This document shows, in pieces, positions 1 through 7,820 of a stretch of 64,000 nucleotides of DNA. The first letter of the stretch is position 1; every line of letters starts with the position of its first letter. Source of the DNA: Massilia violaceinigra (GTDB lineage: Bacteria; Pseudomonadota; Gammaproteobacteria; Burkholderiales; Burkholderiaceae_D); NCBI RefSeq assembly GCF_002752675.1, contig NZ_CP024608.1, positions 2,666,001 to 2,730,000 on the forward strand. Reading direction: 5' to 3'. The translations under genes were made by a program, and so were the position numbers. A model generated the notes under the pieces. It ran no database searches, was not told the DNA's origin, and worked only from the letters and a program-made list of their open reading frames with translations.

Positions 1-97
1 CCTTCTTTCCGGCGCCAGGCGCACCGAAATGGAAACTGGCCAGTTGCGAGGACATGCTGCTGTCCTCAAGAGAAATGCGATGGGTTTTTGCTTGCAT
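1..97 (-). CDS. Succinylglutamate desuccinylase/aspartoacylase-like protein (5' end only)
   Basis: Only the first 32 codons are inside the window; the gene runs off the left edge. An open frame reads from an ATG at 97 with no stop, and includes the stretch FHFGAPGAGKK. From memory, this resembles the start of M14-type aspartoacylase/succinylglutamate desuccinylase family proteins, where a FGxxGAGPK segment precedes the zinc-binding domain. A second ATG at 55 has a better ribosome site (GAGGA, seven bases upstream) and could be the true start. The gene is divergent from the cyanophycinase gene, about 220 bp away. Identification rests on a very short N-terminus, so it is tentative. Confidence 0.45.
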   Translation of the reverse strand, partial: MQAKTHRISLEDSSMSSQLASFHFGAPGAGKK

Positions 98-180
98 GGT
101 CGGGACCGTGAAATGACGTTGGCGGAAGTGTGGCATAAAAAACTGCCGCCGTCGTGCCCCGGCGGGCGTAGTTTGCGAAT

Positions 181-197
181 ATGCGCCAGGGGCGCAT
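181..197. promoter_or_regulatory. Perfect palindrome in the divergent intergenic region
   Basis: ATGCGCC-AGG-GGCGCAT is a perfect 7-bp inverted repeat with a 3-bp centre. It sits between the partial aspartoacylase-like gene and the cyanophycinase start. It could be an operator serving both divergent genes, or a small hairpin. No other copy was noticed in the window. The role is inferred only from its position. Confidence 0.3.
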
Positions 198-315
198 TTC
201 TGGAATACGACATATTATTTCTGAGCGGGGTATCATCTTGCTTGTACATAACATCGGCTGCGCCGCTGCCTCGCGCACCCGCAGCCCGACCTACCGAATA
301 AAGGAAGAACCACCG

Positions 316-1557
316 ATGCTGACCCTGGCCCGCCGATACCTGCAATTCCTGTTCCTCATTCTGCTGGCGGCAGCTCAGGTGCAGGCCGCGGCCGCGCCGG
401 CGCCCGGCGTGCCGCCGGGCGGACCGAAAGGCTCGCTCGTGATCATCGGCGGCGCGCTGCGCGGCGAGAACGCGGCGGTCTGGAAACGCATCGTCGAACT
501 GGCGGGCGGTCCGGGTGCGCGCATCGCCGTCTTCGGCTCGGCCTCGGCCAGCCCGGATGTCGCCGGCAAGAACAACGTCGAAGTACTCAATTCCTACGGC
601 GCCGACGCCTTTTTCGTCCCGGTCGCCGTCAAGCTCGAAGGCGTCGACTACCGGGTCGCGGCCAACGACCCGGTGCTGGCCGCTGCGGTGCGCCATGCGG
701 ACGGCGCCTATTTCGTCGGCGGCAACCAGGCCCGCATCACCGAAGCGCTGCGCAAGAAGGACGGCAGCAGCACCCGCATGCTCGACGCGCTGTGGGCCAT
801 GTACCGCAACGGCGGCGTCATCGCCGGCACCAGCGCGGGCGCGGCGATCATGAGCGACACCATGTTCTACGATGCCAGTTCGGTGCTCTCGACCCTCAAG
901 CGCGGCGTGGCCGACGGCATGGAACTGTCGCCGGGCCTGGGCTTCATCGGCAAGGACGTTTTCGTGGACCAGCACTTGCTGGTGCGCGGCCGCTTCGGGC
1001 GCATGCTGCCGGCCATGCTGGCCAAGGGCTACAAGATGGGACTGGGGATCGACGAGAATACCTCGATGATCATTCACGGCAACCGCGATGTCGAGGTCCT
1101 CGGCTACAAGGGCGCGCTGGTGATCGATTTGAACGGCGCCACCTTCACGCCGGGCGACTTCAACGTGAGTAACGCCAAGCTGAGTTACCTCGATAACGGC
1201 GACCGCTTCAACCTGTCGAGCGGAGTATTCACGCCGTCGCGCGAGAAGCTGGCCAACAAGCTCGATTCGGCCAAACCGTACTATCGCGGCCCGCTGTTCT
1301 TTGCCGATATTCTCGGTAACACGACGGTGGTGGACCTGATGCACCGCCTGATCGACAGCGACCAGACCGACGCCATCGGCCTGACCCTCGGCAGCCCGCG
1401 CGACCTGCAGCCGGAACTGGGCTTCGAGTTCCGCTTCAGCCGCACCAAGGACAGCATCGGCTACATGTCGGCCATTTCGGATACCTATTCGGTCTTCAAC
1501 ATCCGCCTCGACGTGCTGCCGATCCTGATTCGCCAGCCGCTGTACCAGTACAAGTAA
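316..1557 (+). CDS. cphB-like: Secreted cyanophycinase (peptidase S51 family)
   Basis: 413 residues. The start at 316 is chosen because AAGGAAGAA lies just upstream and the next residues form a signal peptide (hydrophobic run FLFLILLAAAQVQA, about residues 10–24). The catalytic core carries GTSAGA with the nucleophile Ser about residue 173, the S51 nucleophile elbow, and an upstream strand LVIIGGA. Cyanophycinases split multi-L-arginyl-poly-L-aspartate into beta-Asp-Arg dipeptides. The export signal and the C-terminal extension of roughly 130 residues fit the extracellular type (about 420 residues) rather than the short intracellular form of about 270. It probably scavenges cyanophycin released by other cells. 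The gene is monocistronic and ends 4 bp from the convergent acyltransferase remnant. S51 membership is firm; the exact substrate is inferred. Confidence 0.85.
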   Translation: MLTLARRYLQFLFLILLAAAQVQAAAAPAPGVPPGGPKGSLVIIGGALRGENAAVWKRIVELAGGPGARIAVFGSASASPDVAGKNNVEVLNSYGADAFFVPVAVKLEGVDYRVAANDPVLAAAVRHADGAYFVGGNQARITEALRKKDGSSTRMLDALWAMYRNGGVIAGTSAGAAIMSDTMFYDASSVLSTLKRGVADGMELSPGLGFIGKDVFVDQHLLVRGRFGRMLPAMLAKGYKMGLGIDENTSMIIHGNRDVEVLGYKGALVIDLNGATFTPGDFNVSNAKLSYLDNGDRFNLSSGVFTPSREKLANKLDSAKPYYRGPLFFADILGNTTVVDLMHRLIDSDQTDAIGLTLGSPRDLQPELGFEFRFSRTKDSIGYMSAISDTYSVFNIRLDVLPILIRQPLYQYK

Positions 1558-1561
1558 GCCG

Positions 1562-2716
1562 CTACAGGTAGCGCACCCACGCCCGGCCGCTGGTGCGCTT
1601 GTAGTGCCCGAACCAGCGGCACGGGTAATACAGCGCCGCGATCACGGCCACCGACCAAAGCCATATTTCCCCGATCCCGCCCGCCTGGTGCGCCTCGCCG
1701 TTCGAGAAGGCTGCCATCAGGCCGCGCAGCGCGAGCAGCAGGTACAGGTGCGCCAGATAGTAGAACAAGGGCGCCGCGCCGAAGGTGGCGCAGAAGGCCA
1801 CCACGCGCTCATTGGCCACTTCCATCCATGCCAGTGCCAGCATCCCCACGCCGAGCGTCATCAACAGGAAGTTGAGCGAAGGCGGATACTTGGTCAGGTT
1901 CAGGAACGACATGCTTGTGTGCAGCAGGTCTGCCTGCACGGTCCACGGCAGGGTCTCGCCGTAGATGTTAAAGCCGCGCAGCAGCGCAAGCAGCAGCAGG
2001 CAGGCCGCTCCCGCGAGCAGCAGGATGCGGCGCCGCGCCGGCGGCTGCACCTGCGTTGAAAACAGCGGACCGGCCGCGTAGCCGAGCAAAATCACCCCGA
2101 TTCACGCCAGCAGCGGATAGCTGATCTTGACGCGGGTGGCGCCCTCGTTCACCAGGAAGCCGCGCTGCTCGAGCACCGTCCACGCGGCGTGCGCCAGGCT
2201 GCCCGGTTCCAGTCCGGGGAAGGACAAGGCATTGTGGCCGGCCACGATCAAGGCGCCGAGCAGTGCCAGCCAGCGCAGCGGCAGCTTGTGCAGCAGGGCC
2301 AGCGCGATCATCGACAGGCCGATCACCCAGATCACCTGCAAGTACAGCACCGGCGGCGGAAAGCGGCCCGACCACGCAAAATTGACGAACACCAGTTCCA
2401 GCACGATCAGGAACAGGCCGCGCTTGAGCAAGAAGCCGCGCGGGCTGCGCGGCCCGGATGGCGGATTGGCGTACAGCCAGGCCGACAGGCCGGTGAGGAA
2501 CACGAACATCGGCGCGCAGAAATGCGCCGCCAGGCGGCTGAAAAACAGCGACGGCTCGGTGCTGGCCAAGTCCATCGGGTCGCTGACCTGGCGGTGCAAA
2601 AAGAAGGTTTCGCGCGCGTGGTCGAGCGTCATGATCAGGATGATCAAACCGCGCATCGCATCGATGGCGGCGATGCGCTTGGACGGCACGGCTGCGCTGG
2701 CGGTCATGGCGCTCAT
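1562..2716 (-). pseudogene. HGSNAT/DUF1624-type membrane acyltransferase interrupted by one in-frame TGA
   Basis: Reading from the ATG at 2716, the first half (AAIDAMRGLIILIMTLDHAR) matches the start of heparan-alpha-glucosaminide acetyltransferase-like/DUF1624 proteins. These are polytopic inner-membrane proteins that use a conserved Asp-His in the first helix. A TGA at 2104–2102 stops it at codon 205, but the same frame continues directly (IGVILLGYAAGPLF) to a natural stop at 1562. Total length would be about 384 residues, normal for the family. In relatives the codon before IGV is, from memory, usually Trp, so a TGG-to-TGA change explains the break without any frameshift. The gene starts 8 bp after the TonB receptor stop and was probably co-transcribed with it. 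It may be a true pseudogene, a read-through gene or a sequencing error. Confidence 0.8.
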
Positions 2717-2724
2717 GCTGTGCC

Positions 2725-4812
2725 TCAGAAGCTGTAGCTGGCCGTCAGCGTGGCGGCGCGTTCGGTGCCCGGCGCTACCCACATCTGGCTGTACGAACTG
2801 GCATACCAGGTCTTGTTAAACAGGTTGTCGATATTGAGCGCGATGCGCAGCTTGCGGTCCGGCGCGTAGGCCGCCACCAGCTTGACGGTGCTGTAAGAGG
2901 GCAGCTCGAAGCTGCTCGATGCGGCCACGTCGCCCATGCGCTTGCCCACGTAGCTGGCGCCGCCCCCTACACTGGCCTTGGCCTCGCCCAGCTTGAAGCT
3001 CGACACCAGCAGCACGTTGGCGCTGTGGCGCGCCACATTCGGAAAGCGGCTGCCGGTGCGGATGGTCTTGTCGCCCTTGGTGACGGTGGCGTCGGTGTAG
3101 GCGTAGGCTGCCGAGAGCTGCAGGTTGCGCGCCACGGTGCCGGCCACGTCCAGTTCCAGGCCGCGGCTGCCGACTTCCCCGGCGGGGATCGCAAAGTCGG
3201 CGTTGGCGGGATTGGTCGTGAGGACGTTCTTCTTGTCGATCTTGTACAGCGCCACGGTGCTGCTCAGTTTCCCGCCCAGGGCGTCGAATTTCGCGCCCAC
3301 TTCATAGGACAGGCTCTTTTCCGCTTCAAAAGCGCGGTTGTCGATGCTGATGCCGCTGTTCGGGCGATAGGCGCGCGCCGCCGTCGCGTACAGCGACAGC
3401 GCCTTGGCCGGCTGGTACACCAGGCCCGCGCGCGGACTGCTGGCGTGCAGGCTTTGCGCGCTGCTCGTCTTGAGGCGGTTGTTGGTGACGGTTTGATCGG
3501 CGCTGTCGTAGCGAATGCCCAGCAGGGCTTTCCACTGGCTGCCCAGGTCAATCTGATCCTGCGCATAAAAGCCGTGCGCGCGCTGGCGCTCCAGCGTATC
3601 GATCGACAGCGTCAGCGGATCGGCCACGCCGCCGTAGGCCGGCTGGAAAATATCGATCGCGTATGGATTGGCGGCTGACGGATTGCGGCGCAGCTGCACG
3701 CGGCGGTCGTCGAAGCGGTAGGCGTCGACGCCGAACAGCACACTGTGGCGCAAGCCGCCGGTGCTCAGTTTTCCGAGCAGTTCGATGCGGCCGGAGGTGT
3801 CGGCGGCCGAAAAATCGCGGTGGCGGCGCTGGCGGCGCAGGGTGCGTCCGTCGGCCAGCAGGTTGTTGGCCTCCGTCGAAAAGCCGGCCAGTTCACTGTC
3901 GCGGTACGACAGGCCCGATTGCAGCGACCAGTCGTCATTGAGCGCGTGCTGCACGAACAGCTGGTGCCCCAGCGACTTGACGGTGACCCGGCCATCGCCA
4001 GGCTCGCCCAGAAAGCGCGATACGGGAACCGCACCGAGCTTGCCGTTCACCGCCGGCACGCCACGGTCGAACGGGGCTTTTTGCCGGGTCGCTTCGACCT
4101 CGTAGGAGACCGTGGTGTGCTCGCCCGCCAGCCAGACGAACGATGGCGACAGCAGCAGCGTGTCGCGCCGGGCGGTGTCGCGAAAGCTCTCGCCTTGCTG
4201 CCAGGCGGCGTTGACGCGGTAGGCCAGCGTGTCGCTCACGGGACCGGTGACGTCGAGCGCGGTGCGGTAGGTGTTGATGCTGCCCACCGCTGCGCTGATG
4301 CTGCGCTCCTGGACGAAACGCGGCTTTTTGGTGACGATGTTGACCGTGCCTCCCGGCTCGCCGCGCCCGTACAGGGCGGCGGACGGGCCTTTGAGCACTT
4401 CGATCGACTGCGTGCTGGCGGTGTCGCGCAGGCCGTTGTAGCCACGGCTCGAACTGAAGCCATTGACCAGGAAGTCGGAGCCGAAATTGGGGTCGCCCGT
4501 GAAGCCGCGCATGGCGTAGCTGTCCCACAGACCGCCCAGGTCACTCTGGCGCGAAATGCCGCTGGCCAGGTCGAGCGCACCAGCCAGCGTGCTCACGCCG
4601 GCGTCGCGCAGCACTTCGCTGGTAAGTACGCGCACGCTTTGCGGCAGGTCCTTGAGAAGCGCATCGGTCTTGGTCGCGCCGGTGGCCGACAGGCTGCGAT
4701 AGTGTTCGCGCTGGCCGCCGATCACCACCGTGTCGGTGGGCGCCGGCGCGGCGATGGCGGCCAGCGGCGAAAGACTGGCGAGGAGGGCGGCGGTGGCGGT
4801 TTTGATGTGCAT
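2725..4812 (-). CDS. TonB-dependent siderophore/metallophore receptor
   Basis: 695 residues. The start at 4812 gives a signal peptide (MHIKTATAALLASLSPLAAIAA). It is followed by a TonB-box-like segment (DTVVIGG), a plug domain (LPQSVRVLTSEVL, then AMRGFTGDPNFGSDFLVNG and IEVLKGPSAALYGRGEPGG, a hallmark of ferri-siderophore receptors) and a 22-strand barrel ending in Phe, as expected for BAM-dependent outer-membrane proteins. It should import a metal chelate across the outer membrane using TonB energy. It is preceded by two operator-like palindromes and a Fur-family gene in the same direction, and followed by a broken membrane acyltransferase. That setting points to control by iron or zinc. 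The ligand cannot be read from the sequence. Confidence 0.92.
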   Translation of the reverse strand: MHIKTATAALLASLSPLAAIAAPAPTDTVVIGGQREHYRSLSATGATKTDALLKDLPQSVRVLTSEVLRDAGVSTLAGALDLASGISRQSDLGGLWDSYAMRGFTGDPNFGSDFLVNGFSSSRGYNGLRDTASTQSIEVLKGPSAALYGRGEPGGTVNIVTKKPRFVQERSISAAVGSINTYRTALDVTGPVSDTLAYRVNAAWQQGESFRDTARRDTLLLSPSFVWLAGEHTTVSYEVEATRQKAPFDRGVPAVNGKLGAVPVSRFLGEPGDGRVTVKSLGHQLFVQHALNDDWSLQSGLSYRDSELAGFSTEANNLLADGRTLRRQRRHRDFSAADTSGRIELLGKLSTGGLRHSVLFGVDAYRFDDRRVQLRRNPSAANPYAIDIFQPAYGGVADPLTLSIDTLERQRAHGFYAQDQIDLGSQWKALLGIRYDSADQTVTNNRLKTSSAQSLHASSPRAGLVYQPAKALSLYATAARAYRPNSGISIDNRAFEAEKSLSYEVGAKFDALGGKLSSTVALYKIDKKNVLTTNPANADFAIPAGEVGSRGLELDVAGTVARNLQLSAAYAYTDATVTKGDKTIRTGSRFPNVARHSANVLLVSSFKLGEAKASVGGGASYVGKRMGDVAASSSFELPSYSTVKLVAAYAPDRKLRIALNIDNLFNKTWYASSYSQMWVAPGTERAATLTASYSF

Positions 4813-4859
4813 GCGTGGAATTTCTTCAGGCGTGGGAGGGCCGGACAAGGCGGAGGGTT

Positions 4860-4880
4860 TAATGCAACTGAGTTGCTATA
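4860..4880. promoter_or_regulatory. Fur/Zur-type operator, copy 1
   Basis: TAATGCAACT-G-AGTTGCTATA is a 21-bp near-palindrome (8 of 10 pairs, with the 13-bp core GCAACTGAGTTGC perfect). It overlaps the putative -10 of the receptor promoter by three bases. Its length and symmetry resemble Fur-superfamily boxes. Given the adjacent Fur/Zur-like gene I infer it is that protein's binding site. Confidence 0.6.
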
Positions 4881-4906
4881 ATAGGTCGGATGCCTCTTTA
4901 ATGCAA
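4878..4906 (-). promoter_or_regulatory. Sigma70-type promoter of the TonB receptor gene
   Basis: On the minus strand TTGCAT (4906–4901) and TATTAT (4883–4878) are separated by exactly 17 bp. The -35 lies inside operator copy 2 and the -10 touches operator copy 1, so a bound repressor would block RNA polymerase. The start codon is about 60 bp further downstream. Confidence 0.55.
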
Positions 4907-4919
4907 TAGGGTTGCGTTA
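4899..4919. promoter_or_regulatory. Fur/Zur-type operator, copy 2
   Basis: TAATGCAATA-G-GGTTGCGTTA shares TAATGCAA and the TTGC half-site with copy 1; the centres are 39 bp apart. It covers the -35 element of the receptor promoter. Two matching sites around one promoter are better evidence of a real operator than either alone. Confidence 0.6.
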
Positions 4920-4946
4920 ACCGCGTGGCCGATGTGGCACCGGTCC

Positions 4947-5375
4947 TTATTTTTTTGCGTTACAGACCTGGCAAATGCCCTTGATCAGGAAGTCGACCTG
5001 GTCGCTGGTGAAGCCGTCCGGAAGGGTGATCTGGGCGGGCAGGGCGATGTCGGTGAAGCAGGTCACCATTTCGCAGCGGGTGCACTGGAAGTGCGCGTGC
5101 TGGTGTCCGTGCTGGCCCGCGCCCGCGTTGAAGCGCCAGACCTGGTCGGCGCCGGCGATGCGGTGCACCAGTTCGTGCTCGGTCAGCCATTCGAGCACCC
5201 GGTACAAGGTCACGGAATCGAGCGCCGCGCCGGCCAGGCCTTCCTGGATCTCGTGGTGGGTCAGGGGCTTGTTCTGCGCCAGCAGATACGCCAGCACGCG
5301 CGAGCGCGGCTTGGTGAGGCGCGCACCGGTGTCGCGGATCAGTGATTCAGCCTGGCTTTCAATCGTTGTGTACAT
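4947..5375 (-). CDS. zur-like: Fur-family metal-responsive repressor, Zur-like
   Basis: 142 residues, the usual size. The N-terminal winged helix contains RLTKPRSRVLAYLL and DSVTLYRVLEWL, corresponding to the Fur recognition helix. The C-terminal dimer domain has a His-rich strand (QHGHQHAHFQC) and two Cys pairs, CTRC and CQVC, that build the structural zinc site. Fur-family proteins repress uptake genes when their metal is bound. Zur is favoured over Fur because of the GCAAC/GTTGC operator type and the placement upstream of a receptor, but Fur, Mur or PerR activity cannot be excluded. It lies upstream of the TonB receptor on the same strand with 134 bp between them. Confidence 0.8.
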   Translation of the reverse strand: MYTTIESQAESLIRDTGARLTKPRSRVLAYLLAQNKPLTHHEIQEGLAGAALDSVTLYRVLEWLTEHELVHRIAGADQVWRFNAGAGQHGHQHAHFQCTRCEMVTCFTDIALPAQITLPDGFTSDQVDFLIKGICQVCNAKK

Positions 5376-5512
5376 CGTCGCTGGGATTCCAAAGGAAGCG
5401 ACATGCTACCACGGCGCCGCGAGCGCCAGAAACGCTATGCCGATTAAGCTCTTTAACGCCCAACAGTGCGGGTTTACAATGCAGCACGATCCACGCTTGC
5501 AAGGAAACCGCC

Positions 5513-6949
5513 ATGCCGCTGTCCCCCGTCCGTTTCATGCGCCGCGTCGCCGGCCTGCTGGCGCTGGCCGCCGCCGCCCAGGCCCAGGCCCACGCCCAGC
5601 CGCCCGCCACCGTCCGCGTCGACTATCAGCACAGCGGCAATGCCCTGTCCGACCAGTACGCGCTGGAACGGGTGGTGATCGAACCGCTGCCGTGGCCCGG
5701 GGACCTGTCGCAAAACGTCGACACCACCAACCGTGGCCAGAACATGGTCGAAGTGGTCGACGCCAAGACCGGCGACCTGCTCTATTCGCGCGGCTTCTCG
5801 ACCATTTTCGGCGAATGGCGTACCACCGAGGAAGCCAATCGCATCAGCCGCGGCTTCCAGGAATCGGTGCGCTTTCCCGCGTTCGGCAAACCGGTGAAGG
5901 TGCGGGTGCTCAAGCGCGACGAGCGCAATCAGTTTTCGGTCGCATGGAGCGTCGAGGTCGACCCGGACGCGCCGGACGTGGTGCGCAAACAGGCGCCCGC
6001 GCCGGCCAAGCCGATTCCGATCCGCGTGAGCGGAGCATCGCCGGCCAAGGTCGACCTGCTGGTCATGGGCGACGGCTACACCGCTGCCGAGATGAAAAAA
6101 TTCGAGGCCGACGCGCGCCGCCTGGCCGATCACCTGTTCACCGTCTCGCCGTTCAAGGAGCGCGCGGGCGACTTCAATGTGTGGGCCATCGCGGTGCCAA
6201 CCGGTGAGAGCGGCGTGTCGCGCCCGTCGACCGGCGTGCACCGTGCATCGGCGCTGGGCACGCGCTACGATATTTTCGGCAGCGAGCGTTACGTGCTCAC
6301 CCTGGATAACCGCGCGCTGCGCGACATCGCCCAGCATGCGCCGTACGAGTTCATCGAAATCCTGGTCAATAACGACACCTACGGCGGCGGTGGCATCTTT
6401 GGCCAGTTCAGCACCGCGGCGGCCGGCAACGACTGGGCCAATTACCTGTTCGTGCACGAATTCGGCCACCACTTTGCCGGCCTGGCCGACGAGTATTACA
6501 CCTCGCCCGTGGCTTACCAGTCGAGCGCCGGACGGATGGAGCCGTGGGAGCCGAATGTGACCGCGCTGCGCGATCCGGCCAAGCTGAAATGGCAGCGCCA
6601 CGTCAAGGCCGGCACGCCGCTGCCGACCGCCTGGCCCAAGGCCCAGTACGAAGAATATGCGCGCGCCTACCAGAAGCGGCGCGCCGCGCTGCGCGCCGCC
6701 AACCGGCCCGAATCCGAGATGAGCGCGCTGTTCCGCGAAGACCTGACGCACACCAATACGCTGTTCGCCAAGGCCGCGCACCGGCACGACGTGGGCGCCT
6801 TCGAGGGGGCCAATTACGAGGCGAGCGGCTATTACCGGTCGGAAATGCAGTGTTTGATGTTTGATCGAAGTGAAAGATTCTGTAACGTCTGTAACGACGG
6901 CATCACCACCATCATCGATTTGTATGCGAAGAAGAGGGTGGGGAAATAG
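5513..6949 (+). CDS. Secreted peptidase M64-family metallopeptidase
   Basis: 478 residues from the ATG at 5513, chosen for AAGGA eight bases upstream and for the signal peptide that follows (AGLLALAAAAQAQAHA). The zinc site is HEFGHH at about residues 315–320, followed by FAGLADEYY: the HExxH glutamate-zincin motif with the LADEY extension typical of M64 (IgA-peptidase family). The N-terminal third (about residues 25–160) is an M64 N-domain-like beta region. It is likely exported to the periplasm or outside and degrades protein; the true substrate is unknown, and IgA cleavage should not be assumed in an environmental organism. It is divergent from the Fur-like gene, which is about 137 bp away. 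Confidence 0.88.
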   Translation: MPLSPVRFMRRVAGLLALAAAAQAQAHAQPPATVRVDYQHSGNALSDQYALERVVIEPLPWPGDLSQNVDTTNRGQNMVEVVDAKTGDLLYSRGFSTIFGEWRTTEEANRISRGFQESVRFPAFGKPVKVRVLKRDERNQFSVAWSVEVDPDAPDVVRKQAPAPAKPIPIRVSGASPAKVDLLVMGDGYTAAEMKKFEADARRLADHLFTVSPFKERAGDFNVWAIAVPTGESGVSRPSTGVHRASALGTRYDIFGSERYVLTLDNRALRDIAQHAPYEFIEILVNNDTYGGGGIFGQFSTAAAGNDWANYLFVHEFGHHFAGLADEYYTSPVAYQSSAGRMEPWEPNVTALRDPAKLKWQRHVKAGTPLPTAWPKAQYEEYARAYQKRRAALRAANRPESEMSALFREDLTHTNTLFAKAAHRHDVGAFEGANYEASGYYRSEMQCLMFDRSERFCNVCNDGITTIIDLYAKKRVGK

Positions 6950-7036
6950 GCGTAGCACCTGCAACGGCGGGCGATCCGGCCATTTTTATGCTCAGTTCGC
7001 CTAGTTGTAAGTTGCTTTTCGTTAGCTCTGGAGAGC

Positions 7037-7050
7037 GTGCGCTAGCGCAC
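7037..7050. promoter_or_regulatory. 14-bp perfect palindrome upstream of the Ala/Lys-rich gene
   Basis: GTGCGCTAGCGCAC has no spacer and is fully self-complementary. It lies in the 240-bp gap between the M64 peptidase and the Ala/Lys-rich gene. Downstream, TTGACG at 7091–7096 could be a -35 of the latter, with a weak GATAGA -10. An operator role is possible but unproven. Confidence 0.3.
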
Positions 7051-7189
7051 AGACCCACTATCCCGCAAGACATATTCTGACAACCGTTCCTTGACGAAAT
7101 ATAAAGTTGAGAACGATAGATGGCGACGGACTTCGGTCCAAAACGTCCACGGATAAGAAACCCCAACCATTCTTCTAAAGGTACACACC

Positions 7190-7669
7190 ATGAACAAATT
7201 ACTCGTTACCCTGATCGCCGGCCTGTTCGCTACTTCGGTTTACGCACAAACTCCAGCTGCTACCCCAGCTGTCGTCAAAGCTGAAGCCAGCGCCAACAAG
7301 GACATCGCCAAAGCCGAAGCCAAGGAAGCCAAAGCAGTCGCCAAAGCCGACGAAAAAGCCACCAAAGCAGCTGCCGACGCTACCGAGAAAAAAACCAAAG
7401 CGCATTCGAAAGCAGTGAAAGAGCACGCTGAAGCGAGCACCGACGTTGCCAAGGCTGATCCGGAAGACAAAATGAAAGCCGAAGCCAAGGCCGAGAAAAA
7501 AGTCGGTAAAGCCAATCTGAAAGCCGAGAAAAAAATGATCAAGGCCGATGAAAAAGCTGAAAAAGCTGCTGTGGAAGCTGGCGCCGACAAAGCGACCGCT
7601 GCTGCTAAAACCCACGAAGCTAAAGTTGAAGCCGCTTCGGACGTGAAAAAAGCTGCTGCTAAGCACTAA
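7190..7669 (+). CDS. Small exported Ala/Lys/Glu-rich coiled-coil-prone protein
   Basis: 159 residues. A clear signal peptide (MNKLLVTLIAGLFATSVYAQ) precedes a body made almost only of Ala, Lys, Glu, Asp and Thr, with motifs such as KAEAK, KADEKA and KAEKK repeated in register. This should form a long charged helix. Codon use differs from its neighbours: AAA for Lys and GCT/GCA for Ala are frequent, lowering local GC and suggesting high expression. Similar low-complexity proteins are often mis-annotated as TolA or histone-like; I see no TolA domain III. It may be an envelope stress or cation-buffering protein, but no function can be assigned. A strong hairpin follows. Confidence 0.75.
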   Translation: MNKLLVTLIAGLFATSVYAQTPAATPAVVKAEASANKDIAKAEAKEAKAVAKADEKATKAAADATEKKTKAHSKAVKEHAEASTDVAKADPEDKMKAEAKAEKKVGKANLKAEKKMIKADEKAEKAAVEAGADKATAAAKTHEAKVEAASDVKKAAAKH

Positions 7670-7702
7670 TCTATTCGCCCTGCTTGCAGGGTGATGGATG
7701 TG

Positions 7703-7765
7703 AAAACGGGGTAAGTATTGCTCAATCGGGGTCAGGCCCCGGTTAAGCAACACTTACCCCGTTTT
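7703..7765. terminator. Bidirectional hairpin built on a GGGGTCAG-family repeat
   Basis: AAAACGGGGTAAGT (7703–7716) pairs with ACTTACCCCGTTTT (7752–7765), enclosing an inner palindrome CGGGGTCAGGCCCCGG. T-runs at both ends make it a plausible intrinsic terminator for the Ala/Lys-rich gene (+) and for parC (-). The core GGGGTCAGGCCCC links it to the dispersed repeat family seen near 12.9 kb and 31.4–32.0 kb. A smaller hairpin, CCCTGC-TT-GCAGGG, sits at 7678–7691. Confidence 0.7.
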
Positions 7766-7820
7766 TGTTTTGTCAGCCGCCCCCGCGAAGCGGTCCTGCC
7801 GGTGGCAGGAACGCCGCGAA

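Noticed and set aside
7190..7669. TolA or histone H1 identity for the Ala/Lys-rich gene
   Set aside because: It has a cleavable signal peptide and no TolA C-terminal domain; similarity is only in composition.
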